From the NCBI GenBank assembly GCA_013215215.1, contig JABSOU010000031.1:1-41151 (forward strand): a DNA stretch of 41,151 bases, given 5' to 3'. Below the pieces are notes generated by a model that saw only the letters and a program-made list of their open reading frames with translations, was not told where the DNA came from and made no database searches. The first letter of the stretch is position 1. The number at the start of each line of letters is the position of its first letter. Origin of the DNA: Cognatishimia sp. GTDB taxonomy: Bacteria; Pseudomonadota; Alphaproteobacteria; Rhodobacterales; Rhodobacteraceae. Shown one piece after another: positions 22,008-30,051 of the stretch. The position numbers and the translations under genes are program-made.

Positions 22008-22717
22008 GCAACAATATCTCCGGCAATAAAGGCAGTGGCCTCAGGCGTCTGGGGGGTCTCAAAAAACTGCGGGGCAGGGGTCTGTTCCAAAAGTTTGCCT
22101 TTGTGCAGGAACAAAACCTCACTCGCCAGCCTGCGCGCCTGACCGTTGTCATGGGTCGCCATCACGATCCGCATGCCGTTTTCATGGGCGTTAAGCAAAA
22201 GGTTTTCGATCTCGCGGGTGGCCTGACCGTCCAGATTGGCGCAGGGTTCATCAAGCAACAGAACCTCAGGCTCGGTGATCAGCGCCCGTGCCAGAGCCAT
22301 CTTCTGACGCTCTCCGCCGGACAGATCCGACGCCCGCTGCGCGGCCGCGTTGCTGAGGCCCACCACAGAGAGCCAGCCTTGCGCTGCCGCCTGCGCCTCG
22401 GGCTTCGACACGCCTCGCAAGGTCAAAGGATAGGCGACATTGTCCAAAACAGTGCGGCGCATCACGACCGGGGTCTGAAAGACGAAAGCCTGCCGTGTCA
22501 GCGCCTCGGTTTCGGGCACGGCCCAAGTGCGGGTGCCGCCTCTCACGCGCTCCATCCCGTGCAATGTCTTTAGTAAGGTGGACTTGCCAGCGCCATTGGG
22601 GCCCATGACGATGGTGAAGCCCTCTGGCGCAAGGGTCAGGTCCAGCGGGCCCAGCAGGCACTTGCCAGATTTGCGCACCTCAACGGCCTTCAGATGAATG
22701 GGGTATATCGCTACCAT
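22004..22717 (-). CDS. tupC: Tungstate ABC transporter ATP-binding protein
   Basis: This 237-residue ABC ATPase has Walker A GPNGAGKST (39-47), the Q-loop (VFQTPVVMRRTV), signature LSGGERQKMALARAL, Walker B VLLLDEPCANLD and the switch His in VMATHDNGQ. It powers uptake through TupB. Its start overlaps the tupB end by 7 bp. Confidence 0.92.
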   Translation of the reverse strand: MVAIYPIHLKAVEVRKSGKCLLGPLDLTLAPEGFTIVMGPNGAGKSTLLKTLHGMERVRGGTRTWAVPETEALTRQAFVFQTPVVMRRTVLDNVAYPLTLRGVSKPEAQAAAQGWLSVVGLSNAAAQRASDLSGGERQKMALARALITEPEVLLLDEPCANLDGQATREIENLLLNAHENGMRIVMATHDNGQARRLASEVLFLHKGKLLEQTPAPQFFETPQTPEATAFIAGDIVA

Positions 22718-23415
22718 CTTCCGCGCACCTCGGTCTGGCTGAGGCTGTGGATCAGCAGATTGACGATGATCGCAAGGAAGATCAGCACAAAACCCAGCCC
22801 AAGCGCCAGCGCGAAGTCGCCTTTGCCGGTCTCCAGAGCAATCGCCGTGGTCAGAACCCGCGTCACATGGTCGATATTGCCGCCGACGATCATGATCGCC
22901 CCGACTTCGCCAATGCCGCGGCCAAAGCCTGCGAGCGCGGCCGTCAACAAAGCGCGCCGACCGTCCCAGATCAGGGTCCGCATGCGTTGTCCGCGCGTGG
23001 TGTTCAGGGAGATCAGCAGGTCATGGTACTCGGCCCACAGCTCTCGGATCGCCTGATGGGCAATCGAGGCCACCAAGGGTGTGATGATAATCACCTGCGC
23101 GATGATCATGGCGGTGGGGGTGAACAAGAGGCCGAAGACACCGAAGGGTCCAGAGCGGCTGAGCAAAAGGTAAACGATCAGCCCGACAACCACCGGCGGC
23201 AAACCCATCAGCGCGTTCAAAAGCGCGATCACCGACCGGCGATAGCGAAACCTGCGCACCGCCAGCCACGCCCCCATAGGCAACCCGATCAGCGCGGCAA
23301 TCGCCACGGCAGTCAGGGTCACGTAAAGCGACCGAAGTGAGATTTCGAGCAGGTCCGCATCCAGCGTGACGATCAGACGTCCCGCCTCATAAAGACCCTG
23401 AAGAATGTCGCCCAT
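22711..23415 (-). CDS. tupB: Tungstate ABC transporter permease
   Basis: This 234-residue inner-membrane protein has five to six hydrophobic segments. The EAA-type loop contains REVW-like spacing (IRELWAEYHDLLISLNTTRG) and GFGRGIGEVGAIMIVGGNID, characteristic of the TupB/CysTW branch. It is first in the operon tupB-tupC-tupA-Nudix on the minus strand. No clear ribosome site precedes ATG 23415. Confidence 0.9.
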   Translation of the reverse strand: MGDILQGLYEAGRLIVTLDADLLEISLRSLYVTLTAVAIAALIGLPMGAWLAVRRFRYRRSVIALLNALMGLPPVVVGLIVYLLLSRSGPFGVFGLLFTPTAMIIAQVIIITPLVASIAHQAIRELWAEYHDLLISLNTTRGQRMRTLIWDGRRALLTAALAGFGRGIGEVGAIMIVGGNIDHVTRVLTTAIALETGKGDFALALGLGFVLIFLAIIVNLLIHSLSQTEVRGRW

Positions 23416-23511
23416 TTAGGTGGCAGCCCCTGTGACAACGTGGGTGGGACTCAGCTTTAGACCCGCAAGGGCAGGGGAGGCCAGTGCAAAACCGACCGAA
23501 TGGGCGCGAAA

Positions 23512-24417
23512 TCAGCCTTTGGCGATGAAATCCAACGTGCGCTGCGCGAGCTCGGGGCCGACGTCTTCTTGCAGGAAATGGCCCGCATTGGGCAAAACCG
23601 CGTGATCCTGACCCCGCGTGCCGGGCAAGAGTTTCTGGAACACGCGATCGACCCCCGCCATGATTTTATCATCCGCACCGAAAAGCGTGAGGATCGGGAT
23701 ATTCAGCCTCATGAGCGTGGCCCAGGCCGCCCGGTTCGGCTCGGACGCGGGATCATCGGGGCTTGTGGGGACCAGCATCGGGAATTGGCGCGCTCCGGCT
23801 TGATAGGTGGCGTCGGGGTAGGGGGCGTTGTAAGCGGCGATCTCGGTCTCGGTCAGCTTGGTCGTGGTGCCGCCGTGGACGATGCGGCCTGCGTTGAACT
23901 GCTCGACCTCCTGAGAGTAGGCGCGCCAGCCGAGGAAGGCCTCGCCCATCGGGTGGTCTCCGGTGGGCAGGGCTGTGTTGGCCACAACAATGCGCGCGAA
24001 ACGGGAGGAGTTCAGAGCGACAAGGCGCAAGCCGATAAGGCCGCCCCAGTCCTGACAGACCAGCGTAATGTTCTGCAGATCCATCTGCGAGAGCCAGTCG
24101 TTCATCCACATCACATGGCGCTGATAGGTGTAGTCAGTGCGTTCCGTGGGTTTGTCGGATTTGCCAAAGCCAATGAGATCCGGGGCGATAGCGCGATGGC
24201 CAGCCTTGGCAAAGATCGGGATCATATGGCGGTAGAGGTAGGACCAGCTGGGCTCGCCATGCAGCATCAGGACGGGGTTCGCGAAATCGGGCCCTTCGTC
24301 GACGTAGTGCAGGCGGAGCTGGCCGCTTTCGGTGTCGGGTACTTGGGCATAGTTGGGCGCGAAGGGGTAGTCGGGGAGGGCAGCGAAACGGGTGTCGGGG
24401 GTGCGTAGGGATTTCAT
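23512..24417 (-). CDS. Haloalkane dehalogenase (HLD-I, DhlA-like)
   Basis: This 301-residue alpha/beta hydrolase has the nucleophile Asp123 in CQDWGG, oxyanion-hole HGEPSWSY (53-60), halide-stabilising Trp124, acid Asp249/250 (FGADDKIM) and catalytic His280 (PNAGHFLQED). The length and these motifs match subfamily I enzymes, which split carbon-halogen bonds of short haloalkanes. ATG 24417 follows AGAGG; the frame runs to 24540, but the extra part is not family-like and overlaps the next gene. The second halide-binding residue in the cap cannot be assigned by eye, so the substrate is unknown. Confidence 0.88.
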   Translation of the reverse strand: MKSLRTPDTRFAALPDYPFAPNYAQVPDTESGQLRLHYVDEGPDFANPVLMLHGEPSWSYLYRHMIPIFAKAGHRAIAPDLIGFGKSDKPTERTDYTYQRHVMWMNDWLSQMDLQNITLVCQDWGGLIGLRLVALNSSRFARIVVANTALPTGDHPMGEAFLGWRAYSQEVEQFNAGRIVHGGTTTKLTETEIAAYNAPYPDATYQAGARQFPMLVPTSPDDPASEPNRAAWATLMRLNIPILTLFGADDKIMAGVDRVFQKLLPGTRGQDHAVLPNAGHFLQEDVGPELAQRTLDFIAKG

Positions 24418-24427
24418 AGGGTGCCTC

Positions 24428-24706
24428 TTATTCAATCCAATAAGACGTCTTTTCACAGTTGGCGCATTGGCTAAGCAGGTCGTCAAAATCGCGAAAGTCG
24501 AGATCCAAGTCCTCGTAGCGCATTCTGAAGTGTTCCCCATCGTGCGTCGTCAGGGTGAATATCCCTGAGTGGCTCACTCCAAAGTTCTTTACGCGTCCAG
24601 AGTCGAGGAGCGGCATTACGTCTTCCGAAGAAATGTCCGGCGTAAAAAACATCCCGCAACAGGTAAGGGCAGTGAGAGTGGATAGGCAAATTGCGAAGTT
24701 TCGCAT
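24428..24706 (-). CDS. Small secreted hypothetical protein (92 aa)
   Basis: This ORF has an N-terminal signal-like segment (MRNFAICLSTLTALTCC); the Cys pair is a weak lipobox. The mature part is acidic (MRYEDLDLDFRDFDD) with CANC near the end, which might bind metal or form a disulfide. It ends 10 bp before the dehalogenase start and may be co-transcribed with it. Unrecognised family. Confidence 0.55.
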   Translation of the reverse strand: MRNFAICLSTLTALTCCGMFFTPDISSEDVMPLLDSGRVKNFGVSHSGIFTLTTHDGEHFRMRYEDLDLDFRDFDDLLSQCANCEKTSYWIE

Positions 24707-24810
24707 TTCTAATGGGTCTCTGGTTGAAATTCAGAAAGCGGCACAAGACCGCAGGTAGGACCCTGATCTTGCGCGGCTGAAACGCTTTCTGTCCAGTCTC
24801 CTCTTGCCAA

Positions 24811-24851
24811 GAATGTTCATTCGCACTAAATCGCGCATGAAACGAACATTC
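24811..24851. promoter_or_regulatory. Candidate GlpR operator upstream of glpR
   Basis: GAATGTTCATTCGC (24811-24824) and the inverted copy ending AAACGAACATTC (to 24851) form arms GAATGTTC/GAACATTC. The half AACGAACATT matches the known E. coli GlpR half-site AWCGAACATW. It lies 20 bp before the glpR start, consistent with autoregulation. Confidence 0.6.
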
Positions 24852-24871
24852 ACGTACGCGAGTCACCATAA

Positions 24872-25636
24872 ATGTCCCTCTCTGATCGCCAAGAAGAGAT
24901 CCTTGATCTGATCCGCACCGAGTCGCGGGTGGAGGTCGATGACTTGGCTGCTCGGTTTGAGGTGACCACCCAGACGATCCGGCGCGATCTGAGCGAGATT
25001 TGCGACCGAGGCCTTGCGACGCGGACCCATGGCGGGGCGCGGCAGCTCGTGTCGGCGGCGAGCTTTGCCTATGAGGACCGGCGTGCGCAGAACACAAAGG
25101 TGAAAGCAACGATCGGGCAGAAGGCGGCGGCCCTTATTGCTGACCGCGCGTCAGTCATTCTGAACATCGGGACCACGACGGAACAGGTGGCGGCGGCTTT
25201 GGCTGCGCATCAGGGGCTGACGGTGATTTCGAACAATATCAATATCGTCCACATCCTGCGCGAAGCCCGGCTTGCGAATATGATCATCGCAGGCGGCACC
25301 GTGCGTCAAAGCGATGGGGCGATTGTGGGGGCCGAGGCGGTGGAATTCATCGGCAACTACAAGGCGGATTTTGCAGTGATTGGTGCCTCCTCGCTGGATG
25401 CCGACGGCGCAATTCTGGATTTTGACGACCGCGAAGTCGCCGTCGCCCGGGTGATCCTCAAAAACGCGCGCACCAAGATCCTTGTGGTGGATCACACGAA
25501 ATTCGACCGCTCCGCGCCGTATCGGATCTGTGATGTCGCAGATCTGGATGTGGTGATCATGGATCAAACCCCGCCCGGAAGTTTCATCAAGGCCGCTGAG
25601 GCGGCTGGTACCGAGTTACTCATTCTGGACGCGTAA
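24872..25636 (+). CDS. glpR: DeoR-family glycerol-3-phosphate regulon repressor
   Basis: This 254-residue regulator has a DeoR helix-turn-helix (RQEEILDLIRTESRVEVDDL, then FEVTTQTIRRDLSEICDRG) and the DeoRC sugar-phosphate sensor domain (ILNIGTTTEQVAAAL, IIAGGTVRQSDGAIVGAEA, DREVAVARVILKNARTK). The adjacent glpD gene, one base downstream of its stop, makes glycerol-3-phosphate the likely inducer. A fitting operator lies upstream. Confidence 0.92.
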   Translation: MSLSDRQEEILDLIRTESRVEVDDLAARFEVTTQTIRRDLSEICDRGLATRTHGGARQLVSAASFAYEDRRAQNTKVKATIGQKAAALIADRASVILNIGTTTEQVAAALAAHQGLTVISNNINIVHILREARLANMIIAGGTVRQSDGAIVGAEAVEFIGNYKADFAVIGASSLDADGAILDFDDREVAVARVILKNARTKILVVDHTKFDRSAPYRICDVADLDVVIMDQTPPGSFIKAAEAAGTELLILDA

Positions 25637-25637
25637 C

Positions 25638-27188
25638 ATGTCTGACAAAACCTACGATCTTTTCATTATTGGCGGCGGCATCAACGGCTGTGGCATCGCA
25701 CGGGACGCCGCAGGGCGCGGCCTATCGGTTGCTTTGGCCGAGATGAATGACCTCGCCTCGGCCACGTCCTCGGCCAGCACCAAGCTGTTTCATGGTGGCT
25801 TGCGCTACTTGGAATATTTCGAGTTCCGTCTGGTGAAAGAAGCGCTTGAGGAACGCGAAACACTCTTGCGCGCGATGCCGCATATCTCTTGGCCGATGCG
25901 TTTTGTGTTGCCCTATCACAAGGACATGCGGTTTGACTCGACCACGCCGACATCCAAGCTGCTGACCACCGTGATGCCTTGGATGAAGGGCCGCCGTCCG
26001 GCCAGGCTGATCCGCTTGGGGCTGTTTCTGTACGATAATCTCGGGGGCCGAAAAATCCTGCCCGCGACCTCGACCGTCGACCTGACCACCGCGCCCGAAG
26101 GCGGCCCCATCGAAGATCGTTTTGCCAAGGCCTATGAGTATTCTGATTGCTGGGTGCAGGACAGCCGACTGGTCGTCCTGAACGCGCGCGATGCTGAAAC
26201 GCGCGGGGCCAAGATTATGACGCGCACCAAAGTGACTTCGGCGCGGCGGGTGGGCGATCTTTGGGAGGTCACCACCGAAGGGCAGGGGACGTTCAAAGCC
26301 AAGATGCTGGTCAACGCTGGCGGCCCTTGGGTGATGGATATCATTCAGGGGATCGCAGGGATCAACTCATCGGAAAACGTGCGTCTGGTACGTGGCAGCC
26401 ATATCGTCACCAAGCGGCTTTATGAGCACGACAAATGCTATTTCTTCCAAGGCACCGACGGGCGGATCATTTTCGCGATTCCCTATGAGCAGGATTTCAC
26501 ACTGATCGGCACGACAGACGCGGATCACGGCAGTTTTGACGAAAAACCCGCCTGCTCGGACGAGGAACGCGACTATCTGATCGACTTCGCCAACGGCTAT
26601 TTCAAGCAGGAACTGACGGCGGAGGACGTGGTCTGGACCTATTCCGGCGTGCGGCCTCTTTACAACGACGGCGCCTCTAGCGCGACGGCAGCGACGCGGG
26701 ATTATGTGTTGCGGGTGAACCAAGACGGAGGCGCGCCGATCCTCAATGTTTTTGGCGGCAAGATCACGACCTATCGACGTTTGGCTGAGTCTGCGATGGA
26801 GGAAATCGGGGCGTTCTTTCCGGGGCTGTCTGGCAAATGGACAGCAGGCGTACCGCTTGCGGGCGGCGATTTTGCGACGGATGGGGTCGCGGCGCTGACC
26901 GCGCAGATTTCCGAGCGTTATCCGTTCCTAGAGGCCAAAGAGGTGCAGCGTCTGCTGCGCACCTATGGCACCGAAGTGTTTGACGTGCTCGCGGGCGCGC
27001 AAAGCCGCTCCGATCTGGGCGAGGACTTCGGCGCTGGGATCACGGCGGCGGAGCTCGATTGGTCCAAGGAAAAAGAATGGGTGACAACAGCAGAGGATTT
27101 CCTCTGGCGGCGCACCAAACTTGGTTTGCGGCTGAACGCCGATCAGGTTGCGCGGATTGGGGCTTATCTGGAGGTCTCCGCGCAGTAG
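25638..27188 (+). CDS. glpD: Glycerol-3-phosphate dehydrogenase (FAD, aerobic)
   Basis: This 516-residue flavoprotein oxidises glycerol-3-phosphate to dihydroxyacetone phosphate and feeds electrons to quinone at the membrane. The FAD-binding GGGINGCGIARDAAGRG lies at the N-terminus, with SASTKLFHGGLRYLE, VRLVRGSHIV and FGGKITTYRRLAE as family motifs and a C-terminal DAO_C domain. It forms an operon with glpR. No glycerol kinase or facilitator gene is present in the window. Confidence 0.95.
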   Translation: MSDKTYDLFIIGGGINGCGIARDAAGRGLSVALAEMNDLASATSSASTKLFHGGLRYLEYFEFRLVKEALEERETLLRAMPHISWPMRFVLPYHKDMRFDSTTPTSKLLTTVMPWMKGRRPARLIRLGLFLYDNLGGRKILPATSTVDLTTAPEGGPIEDRFAKAYEYSDCWVQDSRLVVLNARDAETRGAKIMTRTKVTSARRVGDLWEVTTEGQGTFKAKMLVNAGGPWVMDIIQGIAGINSSENVRLVRGSHIVTKRLYEHDKCYFFQGTDGRIIFAIPYEQDFTLIGTTDADHGSFDEKPACSDEERDYLIDFANGYFKQELTAEDVVWTYSGVRPLYNDGASSATAATRDYVLRVNQDGGAPILNVFGGKITTYRRLAESAMEEIGAFFPGLSGKWTAGVPLAGGDFATDGVAALTAQISERYPFLEAKEVQRLLRTYGTEVFDVLAGAQSRSDLGEDFGAGITAAELDWSKEKEWVTTAEDFLWRRTKLGLRLNADQVARIGAYLEVSAQ

Positions 27189-27197
27189 ACTGCGGCT

Positions 27198-27950
27198 ATG
27201 ACGCGACTTCGATTCTCAGCCAACCTCGGTTTTCTGTGGAACGACCTGCCCTTGCCCGATGCGATACGGCGCGCAGAGGTAGCGGGGTTTGCGGCAGTGG
27301 AATGTCATTGGCCTTACGATACGGATCCGACCGAGGTCTCGGATGCTTTGACGGAAACGGGGCTGCCGATGTTGGGGATCAATACGGCCACAGGGGGCAC
27401 TGGTCATTTTGGTCTAAGCGCTTGTCCTCACCAGATCGATGACGCCCGCGTCGCCATTGAGCAGGCGGTGGGCTATGCCGAGGTGATTGACGCGCAGGCG
27501 ATCCATATCATGGCAGGGGTGGCTGAGGGACCTGCAGCTCGCGACGCCTTCTTAAGCAATCTGCAATTTGCGGCGGGGCTGACAGATCGGACGCTTTTGA
27601 TCGAGCCACTTAATGCGTTCGATGTGCCGGGGTATTTCCTGCAAACCACTGATCAGGCGATGGGAGTGATCGAGGAGGTCGGTGTGCCGAACCTTAAGCT
27701 TATGTTTGATTGCTATCACGTGGCACGCACCGAAGGGGACGTGATCCCGCGGCTTGAAAAGCTCTTGCCCGTGATTGGCCATATCCAGATTGCCTCGGTT
27801 CCAGACCGGACGGCGCCGGATACTGGGACGCTCGACTATCAACAGGTTTTCGCCGCCTTGCGGAGCCTTGGATGGAGCCGACCGATTGGTGCGGAATATA
27901 AGCCGGGTGGCGCGACAGAGGCGTCTTTGGGATGGAAAAAAACAGCTTGA
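27198..27950 (+). CDS. Hydroxypyruvate isomerase-like TIM-barrel protein
   Basis: This 250-residue xylose-isomerase-like TIM barrel of the Hyi family begins LRFSANLGFLWNDLPLPDAI. Metal/acid residues are at LLIEPLNAFD (Glu), FDCYHVARTEGD (Asp, His) and IGAEYKPGG (Glu). It would interconvert hydroxypyruvate and tartronate semialdehyde or a similar keto acid. It starts 9 bp after glpD and is probably in the same transcript, although no metabolic link to glycerol-3-phosphate is obvious. Confidence 0.82.
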   Translation: MTRLRFSANLGFLWNDLPLPDAIRRAEVAGFAAVECHWPYDTDPTEVSDALTETGLPMLGINTATGGTGHFGLSACPHQIDDARVAIEQAVGYAEVIDAQAIHIMAGVAEGPAARDAFLSNLQFAAGLTDRTLLIEPLNAFDVPGYFLQTTDQAMGVIEEVGVPNLKLMFDCYHVARTEGDVIPRLEKLLPVIGHIQIASVPDRTAPDTGTLDYQQVFAALRSLGWSRPIGAEYKPGGATEASLGWKKTA

Positions 27951-28010
27951 TCTCAAGTTACCTTGAAGTTTTAGAACAGGTGTCAGCACATCTTTTCTAC
28001 CGGAGCCACC

Positions 28011-28577
28011 ATGCATGTTCTGACCGTTCTTGATCATCCGAACCCCAACTCTCTAAGTGCTGCAGTGGCGCAGTATTTCATGGATGGCGCGGCCTTGGCC
28101 GGGCATAGCACCGAGCTTGCTGATCCAAACGCCGAAGGCTTTGACCCGCGTTGGACACAGGCCGATGCAGATGGCACGGCGGATCTGTCAAAGGAGCAGG
28201 ACCGGATCGCGCGGGCTGATGCGATTTGTCTGGTCTTTCCCCTGTTCTGGTGGGGCATGCCTCCGACGATGAAGGGCTGGGTGGATCGGGTTTGGTCCTG
28301 GGGCTGGGCCTATGATCAGTTGGATGATCCGAATATGCCCCTGCAGCCCAAACGCCCGGCAACTCTTTTGGTGCCTGCGGGGGCAAGTTCGACAACGATG
28401 CAGGACAAAGGATATCAGGCGGCGCTTGAGCATCTGTGGCGTGAGGGTACCTTTGGCTACTTCGGTTTCGCGCCTTTGCGAATCGAATTTCTCTGCGGCT
28501 CAACGGGATCTGACGCGCGGCGCAAAGGGCTGTTGCACCGCGCGTTTGAGTGCGGTCAGGCGATCGGACAAAGCTGA
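28011..28577 (+). CDS. Flavodoxin-fold NAD(P)H-dependent oxidoreductase
   Basis: This 188-residue member of the NAD(P)H quinone reductase (NQO/MdaB/KefF) family has the FMN-phosphate loop HPNPNSLSAAVAQ and PLFWWGMPPTMKGWVDRVW, the hallmark of the group. It transfers two electrons from NAD(P)H to quinones or similar acceptors. It is 60 bp after the Hyi gene and may be in the same operon. Confidence 0.85.
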   Translation: MHVLTVLDHPNPNSLSAAVAQYFMDGAALAGHSTELADPNAEGFDPRWTQADADGTADLSKEQDRIARADAICLVFPLFWWGMPPTMKGWVDRVWSWGWAYDQLDDPNMPLQPKRPATLLVPAGASSTTMQDKGYQAALEHLWREGTFGYFGFAPLRIEFLCGSTGSDARRKGLLHRAFECGQAIGQS

Positions 28578-28665
28578 AAGACGACCGCCTAAATCCCAAA
28601 ACCGTCTTCACAAAGTCGGTTTCAAACTGGACTCCCCAAACGCGCCTGCTAACCTCCTCTTCAAA

Positions 28666-28680
28666 GGGGGCTCTGCCCCC
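28666..28680. repeat. REP-like palindrome GGGGGCTCTGCCCCC
   Basis: A 6-bp stem with a 3-nt loop lies 20 bp before the Mo-hydroxylase operon. A related element, GAGGGGCACAGCCCCTC, is at 39571-39587. Such GC-rich palindromes are frequent between Rhodobacterales genes. Confidence 0.5.
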
Positions 28681-28700
28681 ATGCATGCGAGGGAGGCACT

Positions 28701-29579
28701 ATGCGCTATCACACCCCAGCCAGCTTTGACGATGCCATCGCCATTGCGGCTCAGGCCGAGGGGATCACGCGGTTTTTGGCAGGCGGCACGGATGTGCTGG
28801 TTCAGCTGAGATCCGATCTGGTCACGCCGGATGATCTGATTGATATCAAACAAATTCCGGGCACTCATGACATTGTTCAGAATGCCGATGGCAGCTGGAC
28901 GTTGGGCATTGCCGTCTCGGGGGCCGAGATGACGGAACACGCGGGGCTTTGTGCGGCTTGGCCGGGTTTGGTTGAAGGGATGGATCTGATTGGATCCACT
29001 CAGGTGCAGGGTCGTGCGACCCTGGTGGGCAACCTCTGCAATGGGTCTCCGGCGGCGGATTCTGTGCCGGGTATGATGGCGGCTGGCGTGACGGTGACGG
29101 TCATGGGTCCGAACGGCACTCGAGAGGTGGCGGTCGAGGATATTCCAGCGGGGCCAGGTCGCACGAATTTGGCCAAGGGCGAGCTGATTGCGGCGGTCAA
29201 TATTCCGGCGCGCGGCGAAAACGGAGGCGATGCATACCAGCGCTTCATTCCACGCACCGAGATGGATATCGCGGTTGTGGGCGTGGGCGTCAGCCTGCGG
29301 TTGGACGGAGACATCATCACCGAGGCACGTGTGGCCCTTGGGGCTGTGGCCCCGACGGCGCTGATGGTGCCTGACGGGGCGGCGGCTCTGATCGGCTCGA
29401 CGCTGGATGACGCCGCCAAAGCGCGCCTAGCGGCCGCGGCGAGCGCCGCTTGCAACCCAATCGATGACAAACGCGGCACGATTGAATTCCGCACCGATGT
29501 GGCGGGCGTTCTAGCCTGCCGCACCGCGCAACGCGCCTATGATCGCGCCCAGGGCAAGAAGGTGGCCAAACATGTCTAA
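28701..29579 (+). CDS. Molybdenum hydroxylase FAD subunit (CoxM/XdhB type)
   Basis: This 292-residue medium subunit binds FAD: FLAGGTDVLVQLRSDLV and GRATLVGNLCNGSPAADSVP are the two FAD pyrophosphate loops, and the C-terminal CO_deh_flav_C domain ends near TAQRAYDRAQGKKVAKHV. It passes electrons from the iron-sulfur subunit to the final acceptor. Its end overlaps the next gene by 8 bp. The order medium-small-large is that of CoxMSL-type operons. Confidence 0.92.
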   Translation: MRYHTPASFDDAIAIAAQAEGITRFLAGGTDVLVQLRSDLVTPDDLIDIKQIPGTHDIVQNADGSWTLGIAVSGAEMTEHAGLCAAWPGLVEGMDLIGSTQVQGRATLVGNLCNGSPAADSVPGMMAAGVTVTVMGPNGTREVAVEDIPAGPGRTNLAKGELIAAVNIPARGENGGDAYQRFIPRTEMDIAVVGVGVSLRLDGDIITEARVALGAVAPTALMVPDGAAALIGSTLDDAAKARLAAAASAACNPIDDKRGTIEFRTDVAGVLACRTAQRAYDRAQGKKVAKHV

Positions 29580-30051
29580 GATCCACGTTTCTACCACCGT
29601 CAACGGAGACCCCGTCGATTTCCTCTGCGATCCACGCGAGACTCTGCTGGATTGCCTGCGCGACAAGCTCGCACTGACTGGTGCCAAAGAGGGCTGCGGT
29701 ACCGGAGATTGCGGCGCCTGTTCGGTTGAGGTCGATGGCCGCCTGGTCTGTTCCTGCCTGATGCTGGGGGCCGAGGCCAATGGCAAAGAGATCGCGACTG
29801 TCGAAGGCATCGCGGATGGCGACACGCTACATCCGCTGCAAGAGAAGTTCATCGACTATGCAGCTCTGCAATGTGGGATCTGCACGCCGGGCATTCTGGT
29901 GGCGGCAAAGAACCTTCTGGAGAAAAACCCAGATCCCACTGAGGAAGAAGTGCGCTATTGGCTGGCGGGCAACCTCTGTCGCTGCACCGGCTATGACAAA
30001 ATCATCAAAGCGGTGATGGACACCGCAGCAGATATGCGGGAGGCCTCGTAA
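29572..30051 (+). CDS. Molybdenum hydroxylase [2Fe-2S] subunit (CoxS type)
   Basis: This 159-residue small subunit has two [2Fe-2S] clusters: Cys42, Cys47, Cys50 and Cys62 (CGTGDCGAC) and, in the helical C-terminal domain, Cys101, Cys104, Cys136 and Cys138 (QCGICTPG, NLCRCTGYD). ATG 29572 (MSKIHVSTTV) is preferred; the frame is open to 29539. It overlaps both neighbours, indicating one transcript. Confidence 0.95.
   Translation: MSKIHVSTTVNGDPVDFLCDPRETLLDCLRDKLALTGAKEGCGTGDCGACSVEVDGRLVCSCLMLGAEANGKEIATVEGIADGDTLHPLQEKFIDYAALQCGICTPGILVAAKNLLEKNPDPTEEEVRYWLAGNLCRCTGYDKIIKAVMDTAADMREAS

Noticed and set aside
28666..28680. Terminator before the Mo-hydroxylase operon
   Set aside because: Stem-loop has no following T-run; kept as a REP-like palindrome.
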